Source: Lysobacter_C viscosus (GTDB lineage Bacteria; Pseudomonadota; Gammaproteobacteria; Xanthomonadales; Xanthomonadaceae). Taken from it: 64,000 nucleotides of DNA. Both the position numbers and the translations under genes were made by a program. Below are positions 30,061 to 37,966 of the stretch, one piece after another. Within the stretch, counting starts at the first letter, position 1, and each line of letters opens with the position of its first letter. Where the stretch lies: the NCBI RefSeq assembly GCF_046600715.1, contig NZ_JBJMAV010000010.1, positions 1 to 64,000 on the forward strand. The letters are read 5' to 3'. Under the pieces are notes generated by a model, which searched no databases, was not told the DNA's origin, and saw nothing but the letters and a program-made list of their open reading frames with translations.

Positions 30061-30114
30061 CCGCTGAAAGTCGTCCAGACTGCTCCGCTTCGCAACCGGC
30101 TCAACCCAGGCGCC
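30061..30114 (+). repeat. attC site 63 (strongly degenerate)
   Basis: ccgctgaaagtcgtccagac followed by a CGCTTCGCAACCGGCTCAAC right arm and an R' like gcgcc. Confidence 0.5.
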
Positions 30115-30121
30115 ATCACCC

Positions 30122-30928
30122 ATGAAGACGTTCAGCGCTCTTGCGATACTCCTATCAGGCGCTCTCGTGGCCTCCTGCTCCTCGGTGCCTCTGGATCTGG
30201 TGGATCCTTCGTGCGGAGGTAGCACGGACATTCCGGATAGCCGCCTGCTTATATTCGGCGAGCTGCACGGAACAGAAGAAGCGCCCGCGCTCGTCGGGCA
30301 GTACGTTTGCAGGGTTGCGAAGAACGGGCGCGAAGTTGTCGTCGGATTGGAGATTGACAGTGGAGAGCAGGAGCGGCTGGATAGTTACCTGCGCAGCCCG
30401 GGATCGCCAACCGACAGGTTGGAGCTGCTTGCAGGCCCGTTCTGGCAGAGGCCGGGTCAAGACGGGCGGTCAAGCAGGGCGATGCTCAACCTAGTTGAGC
30501 GGCTCCGAGCGACCCGGGCGACCGGAGGGAACATCCGCCTCGTCGCCATCGACCAGCCACACTCTGGCACTACGAGGGATGCTGCAATGGCCGCCGCTAT
30601 TCGGGCTGCGCTACCTTCCGGTAGCGAGGGGCGTATTGTCGTGCTGATCGGCAACTACCACGCGAGCAGGGCACCCCGGACAGACTCCAGTACCGCCTTC
30701 CTGCTCTCCGACCTCTCGCCTACCACCATAGGTATTGCATACCGTTCCGGCACAGCCTGGGTATGTGACATGGGCAGAATTTGCGGTGATAGGCCGGTGT
30801 CCTCCAAATGGGCTGCCGATCGCCTTCCGGGATTCCACGACGGTGTTTCACCGTGGCCCGGATACGACGGGACGTACTTGATGGATCGCATATCGGCCTC
30901 CCCGCCTGCCAAACAGATGGCGCCATGA
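30122..30928 (+). CDS. Lipoprotein with a ChaN/Tiki-like domain
   Basis: 268 residues from ATG 30122. The signal MKTFSALAILLSGALVASC has its lipobox cysteine at residue 19. LLIFGELHGTEEAPALVGQY near residue 45 and VLIGNYHASR near 175 resemble the GExHG and GxxH motifs of the ChaN/TraB/EreA (Tiki) superfamily, whose members bind haem or metal or hydrolyse small molecules. VVVGLEIDSGEQ lies between. The specific role is undetermined; erythromycin esterase-like activity is only one possibility. Confidence 0.6.
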   Translation: MKTFSALAILLSGALVASCSSVPLDLVDPSCGGSTDIPDSRLLIFGELHGTEEAPALVGQYVCRVAKNGREVVVGLEIDSGEQERLDSYLRSPGSPTDRLELLAGPFWQRPGQDGRSSRAMLNLVERLRATRATGGNIRLVAIDQPHSGTTRDAAMAAAIRAALPSGSEGRIVVLIGNYHASRAPRTDSSTAFLLSDLSPTTIGIAYRSGTAWVCDMGRICGDRPVSSKWAADRLPGFHDGVSPWPGYDGTYLMDRISASPPAKQMAP

Positions 30929-30990
30929 GACCGGCAACTTGTTTTCGGCTGGCGAGACGTCCTGCCGAGCGGCTCCTGACCCCTGGCAGG
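30926..30990 (+). repeat. Possible attC remnant
   Basis: tgagaccggcaacttg and a later gcggctcctgacccctggcagg are vaguely attC-like in spacing, but neither core is convincing. Confidence 0.3.
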
Positions 30991-31070
30991 CATATTTGGG
31001 CAAGCCCCTCATGCAAAGGGTCCATGCACGCCTTTTGCAAGTTGGGCCTCACAGGCAGCATCGGATACCC

Positions 31071-31358
31071 GTGAGAACGTCAAAGCAAATTTCTGCTCGC
31101 CGAGCACTTGCGGTGTTCCTTCCTGCACTGGCGGGGGCACTGGCCGGCACGCTTGCAGGCCCCCGAATCGTCGCCCTGTTTGGCGGCGCGCCGGATTGGG
31201 TAATGCCTGCAGTGCTGGCGGTCTCGGTCATGCTGGCGTTGCTCGCCGCGTACGTTGCGTTTCATCTCGCAACCGGCCGTCGGCGGGTTCAGCTGGTGGA
31301 GCTGGCGGTGGGGCCTGACACGGCTTCCAAGCCTACGCCGCACAGCGCCAAGGCTTGA
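31071..31358 (+). CDS. Small membrane protein
   Basis: 95 residues from GTG 31071. A basic N-terminus (RTSKQISARR) is followed by helix 1 (ALAVFLPALAGALAGTLAG) and helix 2 at about 43-62 (WVMPAVLAVSVMLALLAAYV). The end, TASKPTPHSAKA, is the relic of an attC-encoded tail (compare SSKPTPLRGAA), so this was a cassette. Function unknown. Confidence 0.6.
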   Translation: MRTSKQISARRALAVFLPALAGALAGTLAGPRIVALFGGAPDWVMPAVLAVSVMLALLAAYVAFHLATGRRRVQLVELAVGPDTASKPTPHSAKA

Positions 31359-31373
31359 CTCCGGAGTTGGACA
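31314..31373 (+). repeat. attC site 65 (degenerate)
   Basis: R'' gcctgac, left arm ccaagcctacgccg, right arm aaggcttgactcc, R' gttggac; 60 bp spacing is preserved. Confidence 0.7.
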
Positions 31374-31378
31374 TTTCC

Positions 31379-31642
31379 ATGCAAACCCTCGTACCTGTAG
31401 CAGTCGTAGCCCTGACTCTTGCGCTTCTGTACCTGGTGGAGAAGCGCATGCATCGTCGCTTCGTGGCGCCGCCACTTCCCGGGGTCATTTCAGGCGCTGT
31501 CGTGCTGGTCGCAATCCTCGCAGGCAGAGCAGTTGGCGACGCTTTCTCTCTAGGTGCCTGGTGGGCGCTGGCGCTCACCGCCCTGCTTGCTGGCCTGGGC
31601 TACATATCGGCCTCACTTGTCTGGGCATGGCGAAAGGCCTGA
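31379..31642 (+). CDS. Small membrane protein
   Basis: 87 residues from ATG 31379, chosen over an in-frame ATG-less extension at 31355. Helices at about 4-22 (LVPVAVVALTLALLYLVE), 40-55 (PGVISGAVVLVAILAG) and 62-83. KRMHRRFVAPP forms a basic loop. The stop lies in a degenerate attC. Function unknown. Confidence 0.6.
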   Translation: MQTLVPVAVVALTLALLYLVEKRMHRRFVAPPLPGVISGAVVLVAILAGRAVGDAFSLGAWWALALTALLAGLGYISASLVWAWRKA

Positions 31643-31695
31643 CCCTTCGTGGAAGCCAAAGTCGCTTCGCGGTCCCATTGACTCAGGTACCAGGC
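31637..31695 (+). repeat. attC site 66 (degenerate), last clear site
   Basis: R'' gcctgac, centre TCGCTTCGCGGTC, right spacer gactcagg, R' taccaggc. Rightmost site I can align over its full length. Confidence 0.7.
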
Positions 31696-31700
31696 CCTCC

Positions 31701-32129
31701 ATGCAGGCTCAACCCGAATCCAGCCGTGAACGATACGCTCGCCTGATCGCGGCCGCCCAGTCCAACCAGTGCGTGTGGATCGCCGAATCAGCGGAGTCCA
31801 CCCTCATACTGCCGAATGAGTCGGGAGAAGAGCTCATCCCCGTGTGGCCCAGCGAAGAGGAAGCTTCGGCGGTATTGGCCGGGCTGCCGAATCTGTCCGG
31901 GTTCCGCCCGGTGCCCAGGTCGCTGGACCGATGGCTCACCCTAAGCACTCCCCACCTGATCGAAGACGGCATCCTTATCGGTGCCTGCCCAGATTGTCGG
32001 ATGGCGTGCCTGATGGTTCCCGCCGCAGACTTTGGTCAGGATCTCGCTCCGGCCCCGCGGCTCCAGGCCTCCGATCTGTCTCGTTTGCGCAAGAAACTGG
32101 TAGCTCGGCGCCCGCGCGGTGGGGCCTGA
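31701..32129 (+). CDS. DUF2750-type protein
   Basis: 142 residues from ATG 31701. NQCVWIAESAESTLILPNESGEELIPVWPSEEEA matches the DUF2750 core (a W.a......l....g...iPvWps...A pattern), followed by PVPRSLDRWLTLSTPHLIEDG. It is soluble, and the family is of unknown function. The stop TGA overlaps ATG 32129, but the next gene probably starts later. Confidence 0.7.
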   Translation: MQAQPESSRERYARLIAAAQSNQCVWIAESAESTLILPNESGEELIPVWPSEEEASAVLAGLPNLSGFRPVPRSLDRWLTLSTPHLIEDGILIGACPDCRMACLMVPAADFGQDLAPAPRLQASDLSRLRKKLVARRPRGGA

Positions 32130-32161
32130 TGCGCTTGGCAATCCGCCCAGGAGACTACGCC

Positions 32162-32605
32162 GTGAACCGACTTCGCTTGTGCTTGAGTGCGGGACTGTTG
32201 TTCGCGCTTTCGGCGTGTTCCAGTGAAGCGCCTGACACAGCTGCAACGTCAGCACCGGAATCGGCTCCGTCGGGGGAGCGTCTGGCCTATGTAGTGGGCT
32301 GCGTCAACTGCCACCACCAGACGCCCAAGGAAATAATCAATGCGCCGCCCTTGAGCATGGTGCAGGCCTACTCTTTTCCAGAATTCAGGAAGCTCATCAC
32401 CACCGGCGTGACCCGGGACGGGCGGGACATGTATGCAAAGGGCAGCATCATGGGGATCGTCGCGAGAGAGCAGTTGTCGTACTTGACGGACGCAGAACTG
32501 AGGGCAATCCATGCCTTCCTGCAGGAAGGCTGGACAGCAGAGCGTGCCGCCCAGGAAGAGGCCAAGATCGCCAGCTTCCCGCCGCCGGCATTCCTTACGA
32601 ATTGA
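32162..32605 (+). CDS. c-type cytochrome lipoprotein
   Basis: 147 residues from GTG 32162 behind CAGGAGA. The signal LCLSAGLLFALSAC has a lipobox cysteine at residue 19. YVVGCVNCHHQTP near residue 47 is a haem c attachment site (CxxCH). A methionine in GRDMYAKGSIMGIV is a likely sixth ligand, and LSYLTDAELRAIHAFL is the typical C-terminal helix. One haem, envelope-anchored; it probably shuttles electrons for a dehydrogenase not encoded here. Confidence 0.82.
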   Translation: MNRLRLCLSAGLLFALSACSSEAPDTAATSAPESAPSGERLAYVVGCVNCHHQTPKEIINAPPLSMVQAYSFPEFRKLITTGVTRDGRDMYAKGSIMGIVAREQLSYLTDAELRAIHAFLQEGWTAERAAQEEAKIASFPPPAFLTN

Positions 32606-33060
32606 TTCGGCCCCCTGTTCTGTAGGCCTTCCGGCCGACCCTGGCAACCGGGGTGCGAGGAATGAATTCGTGCTCTCTTGCGATGCGCGTTTGATCGCCG
32701 GCATAGACTGCGGGTCCCGGCCTCTCGGATGGAAGGCGCGATACCTTTGCGATCGCAGCCTGCCCCCGGCACTTCCCTCATTGCACAGCTTCGCCATGGG
32801 AGACCAGAGGACAGGCGACCACGATTGGCATTCGATCATCGACAACCGCGCATCGGCCTCGCCGTGACAATCCATTCAAAGCACAGTAGCGTCCCGGACC
32901 CGTGTGATTCCGGCAGCCGGTCTCCCGATACCACCCAGGAGAGCGTGGATCAGGCACCAGTTCGCTTCGCGCGGTGCATTGAGCCTGTTGCTGCTTCGCG
33001 GCCCCGCCCGGACGCTGAGGCATACGCTGAAGTGCGCGCGGCCTTCACCGATGAGCGAAG
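32606..33060. other. 455-bp stretch without a supported gene
   Basis: An open frame gives ARNEFVLSCDARLIAGIDCG and HSFAMGDQRTGDHDWHSII up to a TGA at about 32865, but has no usable start, so it may be a decayed gene. CGTGACAATCCATTCAAAGC right after it resembles an attC left half. The rest shows nothing I recognise. Confidence 0.4.
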
Positions 33061-33428
33061 ATGCCGGACCTTCAAGCCGTGTATTCGGAACTACGCTCTG
33101 TCCTGGCGGTCAGCGGCTCGCGGCTGGTCGTGAAGCGTGACGATGGCGATGAGTATTACGTGGAGTCCGCCCAGTCCGCCCAGTCCGCCGGGAGCGGGAA
33201 GCCGGCATTTTTCGGCGCGGTGCAGGTCAGGGCGCGTTTCGTGAGCTACCACCTCATGCCCGTGTATACCAACCCCGAGCCTCTGGATGGACTGTCGCCC
33301 GGGCTGCAGGCACGAATGCAGGGCAAGTCCTGCTTCAACTTGAGGAGGTGGACAGTGCCCTGTTCAAAGAGCTTGCCGAACTCAGGGGCCGCGGCTACGC
33401 GCTGTTCGTCGAACAGGGCTATGCCTAG
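33061..33428 (+). pseudogene. Frameshifted small cytosolic protein (HLMPVY...GKSCFNF family)
   Basis: From ATG 33061: PDLQAVYSELRSVLAVSGSRLVVKRDDGDEYYVES, then GKPAFFGAVQVRARFVSYHLMPVY and MQGKSCFNL. At 33342 (AACTTGAGGAGG) one base is missing; after it the next frame continues EEVDSALFKELAELRGRGYA, LFVEQGYA to TAG 33426-33428. The intact protein would be about 122 residues of a widespread uncharacterised family with a DUF1801-like look. QSAQSAQSA at residues 37-45 is a small tandem repeat. Confidence 0.65.
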
Positions 33429-33503
33429 CCCCGTGCGCCCGTGGTATTTGTCCATGTCGGACCCGGAATCGCGCCGGGGATCCAGTCACGCGCCGGGCCC
33501 GGC

Positions 33504-33977
33504 ATGAGCCTCCCGAAGCTCTTCAGTTGGCGAATCGTGCTGCTCTTCGGCGCCGCCGCCCCCCCGATGGGCGCGCTGGTCTGGTTGACGTTCGTGCCGC
33601 GGGTATCGGGTGAACTGTCATTCGGTGAGTTCGCTACCGACGCCCTGCTGTTGTTGGTGGTCGCCCTGCCCTTCTCGTGGGTCCTCGGGCTCGCCCCTTC
33701 CTTGGCGGCCGGGCTACTGATGTCGGCGGCCTGCGCGCTGGCGCCGGATGCCGTGGCCGGCCGCCGGGTGGTGCGGGCCCTCCTGGGGGCGGCACTGGGC
33801 TACATTGCAACGCTGGCGTACAAGTGGGGCATCTTTGGACCGGCGGACCTCGGGGCGGGGCTTCCGCTGGAAATGATCGGCGCGCTTGCCGCTGCTGCCT
33901 GTTCGCTGCTGGTGCGTCCCGAGTGGGTGCGCCCGCACGACTCGGCAAGGCTGAAGACGCTTCGCCGATCACCTTGA
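33504..33977 (+). CDS. Polytopic membrane protein
   Basis: 157 residues from ATG 33504. Four or five predicted helices: WRIVLLFGAAAPPMGALVWL, TDALLLLVVALPFSWVLGLA, SLAAGLLMSAACALA and a pair in the C-terminal half. The charged tail VRPEWVRPHDSARLKTLRR should be cytoplasmic. No family recognised; gene size and orientation match the cassettes to the left. Confidence 0.6.
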   Translation: MSLPKLFSWRIVLLFGAAAPPMGALVWLTFVPRVSGELSFGEFATDALLLLVVALPFSWVLGLAPSLAAGLLMSAACALAPDAVAGRRVVRALLGAALGYIATLAYKWGIFGPADLGAGLPLEMIGALAAAACSLLVRPEWVRPHDSARLKTLRRSP

Positions 33978-34002
33978 TCACCGTTGGAACAGGAGGTTCA
34001 TC

Positions 34003-34305
34003 GTGGACCATGCATTCATCGCACTGGGCGCGGCGTTCGTCGCCTGGGGGACAGTCGCATTGTGGGCGACGTGGACGCCGCCGGATCTTGCTACTCGAGC
34101 TTTCATTCGTCCCGTGCTGCTTCCTGGACGCATTGCGCCAACCCGGCGCACCCGCACGCTCGCTTCGTCCGTCCCGGTTGTGTTCGGCATGTACCTGATC
34201 GCAGCCAGCATCGCCCCCGATGGCCCCCGATGGCCCTCGGTCCTGTTCCTGGTCCTGTTCCTGGTTGCATCCGTGGCATTGCATCTCATGCGCTCTGATG
34301 GATGA
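34003..34305 (+). CDS. Three-helix membrane protein
   Basis: 100 residues from GTG 34003, with a strong AGGAGG seven bases upstream. Helices at about 3-22, 54-72 (SSVPVVFGMYLIAASIA) and 78-94. RPVLLPGRIAPTRRTRTLA forms a basic loop. Function unknown. Confidence 0.65.
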   Translation: MDHAFIALGAAFVAWGTVALWATWTPPDLATRAFIRPVLLPGRIAPTRRTRTLASSVPVVFGMYLIAASIAPDGPRWPSVLFLVLFLVASVALHLMRSDG

Positions 34306-34346
34306 CAATCGACGCGCCGGGCGCCGGTACTACCCAGGCGCCAGGC
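34300..34346 (+). repeat. attC remnant
   Basis: gatgacaatc at the 3' end of the preceding gene and a right half with tacccaggcgccaggc keep the order of attC elements, but the arms have gone. Confidence 0.4.
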
Positions 34347-34398
34347 AGTACGGGCAGATCCGCCCGATTTCCCTGCACCACCACTGAAAGGACGTGAA

Positions 34399-34575
34399 AT
34401 GCGCAATTCCGGAAAAGCTCCCACCATGGCCGTATGGGTAATTTCGCTGGTCCTGTTCGTGGTCGCGCTGGTTGCGCACTTCGGCGTGGCGAGCGTTCCG
34501 CAGCCATTCGCCACCTGGTCATGGATCATCGGCTTCGGCCTGCTGCTGGTGGCATGCCGTGTGCGGGGCCTGTAG
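34399..34575 (+). CDS. 58-residue two-helix membrane protein
   Basis: ATG 34399 follows GGACGTGAA. After RNSGKAPT come helix 1 (MAVWVISLVLFVVALVAHFG) and helix 2 (WSWIIGFGLLLVACRV). The stop is TAG 34573-34575. It is very short but has good coding character; function unknown. Confidence 0.55.
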   Translation: MRNSGKAPTMAVWVISLVLFVVALVAHFGVASVPQPFATWSWIIGFGLLLVACRVRGL

Positions 34576-34600
34576 TTCGAAGGCCGACTGCGCCCCGCCG

Positions 34601-34638
34601 GTCATTCGAGCCGTTGCCGCCTGATGGCACGGCTTGAT
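34601..34638 (+). repeat. attC remnant (arms only)
   Basis: gtcattcgagccgttgccgc and ctgatggcacggcttgatc match the two arms of GATGCC-class attC sites with a shortened centre; the cores are absent. Confidence 0.5.
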
Positions 34639-34657
34639 CCCAAAGCGGGTTGAAAGG

Positions 34658-34945
34658 GTGGCGTCACGTCTCCAGAAGCAGCGGTTACGCCTGCGTTCCT
34701 GGTGGCACGCTCCGGCCACCAGGCGCGATCGCTTCGTGTCCTGCTTGTTGGGTGCGTGGGCGGGGATATGGCTTGGGATCATCGGGTGCTTGCTACTGGG
34801 GGACGGCGCTGCATCATTGTCGGCACTGTTCCGGGCTGGCCTCGTTTCCGCCACGCTGCTGGCGGTTTTGGGACTGGCATTTCCAAAGGTTGTCAGGTGC
34901 ATCGCCCTGCCATTCGCATTCATTGGACTTGGTGGAAGCAACTGA
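34658..34945 (+). CDS. Small membrane protein
   Basis: 95 residues from GTG 34658 (a TTG at 34634 is possible but lies in the attC remnant). A very basic N-terminus (SRLQKQRLRLRSWWHAPATRR) is followed by helices at about 25-46 and 52-88. Function unknown. Confidence 0.55.
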   Translation: MASRLQKQRLRLRSWWHAPATRRDRFVSCLLGAWAGIWLGIIGCLLLGDGAASLSALFRAGLVSATLLAVLGLAFPKVVRCIALPFAFIGLGGSN

Positions 34946-35054
34946 CTCCCAATCGATGCGGCGCCGCTCAGTTGCGTTGTCCGGCGTGGTTGGCCGCATC
35001 TGCTCCACTCCCGTTCCGCGCCGTGCGAGTCGGGCCCACCGGGGAGTCGTTTGA

Positions 35055-35456
35055 ATGACCCTGCATCTGCGCGCAGTGCTATCGGTAGCGCTCACTGCCC
35101 TGCTGGCATCGGCCTGCGCAAGCGCACCTCCATCTCAGGCAGTGGTTGCCGGAACCTACGGGTGGTCGCTGGGGTGCTGTATCGGGCTGGAGCTCCGCCT
35201 GGGCGCTGAAGGCAGGTACGAGTTGCAGACCTGGTCGTCCGACATGGAGGCGCCTTCGATGCGGGAAGGCAGGTGGCAGTTCCATGACGGGCGGGTGCAG
35301 CTGGTCCCGGCCGCATCAAGCTCGCTCGGCCTGATCGCATCTCTTGAGGTCGTTACGCGGCACGGCGTGCCCGCGCTTGCCCGGATGGAGGATATTGCCG
35401 GCCAGACGGTGCACGAGAGCAGCCTGCTCAAGCGATTGCCCCGGAGCCCGCGTTAG
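35055..35456 (+). CDS. Lipoprotein
   Basis: 133 residues from ATG 35055. Signal MTLHLRAVLSVALTALLASAC with a lipobox cysteine at residue 21. The mature domain, GTYGWSLGCCIGLELRLGAEGRYELQ and MREGRWQFHDGRVQLVPA, has the G-x-Y ... G-x-W rhythm of small lipocalin-like beta barrels. The lipoprotein at 37967 has a similar plan. Function unknown. Confidence 0.65.
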   Translation: MTLHLRAVLSVALTALLASACASAPPSQAVVAGTYGWSLGCCIGLELRLGAEGRYELQTWSSDMEAPSMREGRWQFHDGRVQLVPAASSSLGLIASLEVVTRHGVPALARMEDIAGQTVHESSLLKRLPRSPR

Positions 35457-35524
35457 CGTCAGGTCGCAGTGGGCGCGCGCGCGCCCCCTGCCTTGGCCTG
35501 GAAGAACCTTGACCTGGAGGAATC

Positions 35525-35878
35525 TTGAAACCGATCACTGCCGCCATCCTGGCCATCGCCCTGCTGCCGTCGTGTTCCACCTCCGGGCAAAGCGCCACTC
35601 CCTGGCTCGAGTGCGCGAAGGCCGAGGCCATCGGGCTGATGGAGGTTGGAATCCCCTCGTCGTGGCCATCCACCAACTCGCTGCCCGAAGGCCTTGCCGT
35701 GCAAATCGCGTCTCTGGGCACCCACCCACCCGGCGTGGTCCATGACGCGTTCTACCGAACGCTGCACCTGGTTCAATCGGAGAATGCGTTCTACCTGCAG
35801 CAGACGGGTGGCATTGCAGGTATCGACCGCCTGTACGGGCCCATTCCACTATCGGGGCGCTGCATGCACCGTCGTTGA
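35525..35878 (+). CDS. Lipoprotein
   Basis: 117 residues from TTG 35525, which sits four bases after GGAGGA. Signal MKPITAAILAIALLPSC with Cys17 as lipid site. The soluble part has ECAKAEAIGLMEVGIPSSWP and PPGVVHDAFYRTLHLVQSENAFYL. No family recognised. A terminator-like hairpin follows at 35917. Confidence 0.6.
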   Translation: MKPITAAILAIALLPSCSTSGQSATPWLECAKAEAIGLMEVGIPSSWPSTNSLPEGLAVQIASLGTHPPGVVHDAFYRTLHLVQSENAFYLQQTGGIAGIDRLYGPIPLSGRCMHRR

Positions 35879-35916
35879 CCACGCCTCGGGAGGCCCGCGA
35901 TGCGTCCGGTCGGGGC

Positions 35917-35941
35917 AGCGAGGGTTCATCGCTTTTTTTTG
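35917..35941 (+). terminator. Candidate intrinsic terminator
   Basis: AGCGA / TCGCT five-base stem with a 7-base loop followed by T8. The short stem makes it only moderate. Confidence 0.45.
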
Positions 35942-36021
35942 TTCTGCCAGGGAGGGCATGAAATGATCGCGGAAAGGGGTGTGACCGGCATTGACGACGC
36001 GGTACCCGACGGCTTGCGTCG

Positions 36022-36435
36022 ATGAGTGGATTCATGGGCGGGGTGAAGGCGAAACCGGAAAGAATCATCGGCAACGTGGCCGTCGCCAGCCTGCTTGGCG
36101 GCGTTCCGGCAGGTGCGGTACTGGCGACGATGGGGGTGGCTGTGCACGCAACACCGCCTTCGGCGCTCGACGGGCTGCAAGCCGTTGCCCAGAGCGCACT
36201 ACTGGGCCCGGTCGTATCCTTCGTGTTCGGCGCCCTCTACCTGGCTCCGGCGCTTGCCCTGCTTCGCCGTACCGGCTTCGCCGGCCCACTGGTTGCGGTT
36301 GTCCTGACTGCAGTTCCGGTCGCGGCGCTCGCCCAAGACAGCCCAAGGGCGGGACTTATCGGGGTGGGATTGGCAGTTCCGGTACTGCTGGTCTTCTGTC
36401 GTCTTGCCTACGGCAACCGGGCGGTTGAGCGGTAG
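36022..36435 (+). CDS. Polytopic membrane protein
   Basis: 137 residues from ATG 36022. Helices at about 16-42 (VAVASLLGGVPAGAVLATMGV), 60-82, 88-105 and 111-128. There is no ribosome site of note. Function unknown. Confidence 0.6.
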   Translation: MSGFMGGVKAKPERIIGNVAVASLLGGVPAGAVLATMGVAVHATPPSALDGLQAVAQSALLGPVVSFVFGALYLAPALALLRRTGFAGPLVAVVLTAVPVAALAQDSPRAGLIGVGLAVPVLLVFCRLAYGNRAVER

Positions 36436-36532
36436 CATCGCCCGCGACGTCAACCGCAGCTTGCTGGAGTGCTGCCTCGCGCGCATGGTGCCACGCGGGA
36501 CTGCGACGGGTTTGAAAAAGGAGGTCAGGCTC

Positions 36533-36742
36533 ATGGGAAGGAAGTTCTGGTTGAAGCGATTTGTCGTTGCACTGCTGGTTGCCGGCGCCCTGCTTTTCGC
36601 GGTCGAGCTCGCCAAGGGACATGATCCAGGCGATGCGGCGGTGTTGGCAGCCCTGTGGGGCGCACTGTCGGCGGCGCTTTTCACCTTGATCGGCTACCTC
36701 CGCTACCGGCGCGATCCGGCATGCATGGTGCCGCGGTCATAG
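36533..36742 (+). CDS. Two-helix membrane protein related to the cassette gene at 16115
   Basis: 69 residues; AAAGGAGG lies upstream of ATG 36533. GRKFWLKRFVVALLVAGALL, ELAKGHDPGDAAVLAALWG, ALSAALFTLIGYLRYRRDPA line up with the protein at 16115 by eye, including an acidic position between helices and a basic end. One copy therefore sits in the array and one in the fossil zone. Function unknown. Confidence 0.65.
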   Translation: MGRKFWLKRFVVALLVAGALLFAVELAKGHDPGDAAVLAALWGALSAALFTLIGYLRYRRDPACMVPRS

Positions 36743-36860
36743 CGACCGCCGGCGGTCGGCGCCGATGCCCACGCTGCGCCCGGCACGGGAGTGCTTGCGC
36801 CAGTCCATTACCGGCCAACCCGTGCAGAGCGGTCTTGGCCCGGCCAAGGAGTCAGGCGGC

Positions 36861-37349
36861 TTGAGATATCTGGTTTTCGGCAATTCGGGTTCCGGCAAGA
36901 GCACGCTGGCCCGGCAGCTGGGGAAGACACACGGGCTGCCCCACCTCGACCTCGACTCCATCGTCTGGGAGCCGGGCAAGGTGGCCGTGGAGCGACCGCG
37001 CGAGTCCATCGACGCGTCCCTGCAGGCATTCCTGGCGGCGAATGACCGCTGGGTCATCGAAGGCTGCTACGGCGAACTGGTCCAGGCCGCGTCCGTCCAC
37101 TGCACCGAACTGGTGTTCCTCAACCCCGGGCTGGAAACGTGCCTGCGGCACAACCGCCTGCGGCCCTGGGAGCCCCACAAGTACGCCTCCAAAGAGGCGC
37201 AGGACGCCATGCTGGAAACCCTGCAGGCGTGGGTCGGGGGCTACTACGAGCGGCGGGACCCCTGGTCGTACCATGCGCACCGCCGCATCTTCGATGCGTT
37301 TGCAGGCAACAAGAGCGAGCGGCCGGGCGTGGGCGATGTCGCGCGCTGA
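36861..37349 (+). CDS. P-loop NTPase/kinase
   Basis: 162 residues from TTG 36861, preferred because AAGGAG lies nine bases upstream and because the domain starts at once. LRYLVFGNSGSGKSTLARQL is a Walker A of the adenylate/shikimate-kinase kind. DRWVIEGCYGEL and LVFLNPGLETCLRHNRLRPW follow as in small nucleotide-kinase-like proteins that are frequent in integrons. The phosphate acceptor is unknown. Confidence 0.78.
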   Translation: MRYLVFGNSGSGKSTLARQLGKTHGLPHLDLDSIVWEPGKVAVERPRESIDASLQAFLAANDRWVIEGCYGELVQAASVHCTELVFLNPGLETCLRHNRLRPWEPHKYASKEAQDAMLETLQAWVGGYYERRDPWSYHAHRRIFDAFAGNKSERPGVGDVAR

Positions 37350-37516
37350 CGGCAGGCATGCCGGGGCCGGGCCAGCGGACGCCCGGATGATGCGAACAGG
37401 CCCCTCTGCACGATGCATGGAGTGGAATTGAAGCGCAGGCCCAGGTCGTTCCATGGCCCATCGGCGAAGGGACGTCGCCGGGGTGGTACGCCCGTGGGCG
37501 TGGTGAGGCAACAGTG

Positions 37517-37924
37517 ATGCACAACGTGTCGCTTGCGGTCGTGGCGATGGCCGGGCTCTTCTTCGTGGCGCTGGGAGCGCTCTCCCTGTTGGCGCCGTCC
37601 GCGGCGCGCCGGTTCCTGCTCGGATTCGCCAGCTCCCCGCGCAAGCACTACCTGGAGCTTGCGGTCCGGCTGGTGGTGGGCGCTGCCTTCCTGCTGGCCG
37701 CACCACGCACCGCCTTGCCGACGGCCCTCAGCGTCTTCGGCGGGATCATGCTGGCCACGACTGCAGGCCTGCTGCTGGTGCCCTGGCGCTGGCATCATCG
37801 CTTCGCACGGCGTGCCGTTCCGGAAGCCTTGCGGTTCCTTCCGCTGCTGGGTGCTGCCTCGGCCGTGCTGGGTGGACTGGTCTTGTGGGCGGCGCTGGGC
37901 GGCGCCGCGGGGAACATCATCTGA
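37517..37924 (+). CDS. Polytopic membrane protein
   Basis: 135 residues from ATG 37517 (GTG 37514 also possible). Four helices, about 5-27, 46-63 (LELAVRLVVGAAFLLAA), 70-86 and 110-133. Basic loops (RRFLLGFASSPRKH, HRFARRAVPEAL) are cytoplasmic by the positive-inside rule. Function unknown. Confidence 0.65.
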   Translation: MHNVSLAVVAMAGLFFVALGALSLLAPSAARRFLLGFASSPRKHYLELAVRLVVGAAFLLAAPRTALPTALSVFGGIMLATTAGLLLVPWRWHHRFARRAVPEALRFLPLLGAASAVLGGLVLWAALGGAAGNII

Positions 37925-37966
37925 GCCGCCAGGGTGGGCACCAACCCGTTCGAGGACCTGGACAGC

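Larger units (their letters stand above)
1..31695 (+). mobile_element. Chromosomal integron cassette array (intI not in window)
   Basis: About 66 attC-like inverted repeats lie in one orientation with one small gene or a gene-free spacer between neighbours, which is the defining layout of an integron. Core sites are nearly invariant up to about 16.3 kb and then decay. No tyrosine recombinase, attI site or dfr/aad-type mobile resistance cassette is visible, so this is a sedentary array whose integrase should be off the left edge. Further attC scraps near 34.3 and 34.6 kb suggest the array once reached further right. Confidence 0.95.

Noticed and set aside
1..31695. Regularly spaced ~60-bp repeats as a CRISPR array
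   Set aside because: Spacing is 300-1300 bases, most intervals hold genes, the repeats are internally palindromic with two core sites, and no cas genes are present. They are attC sites.
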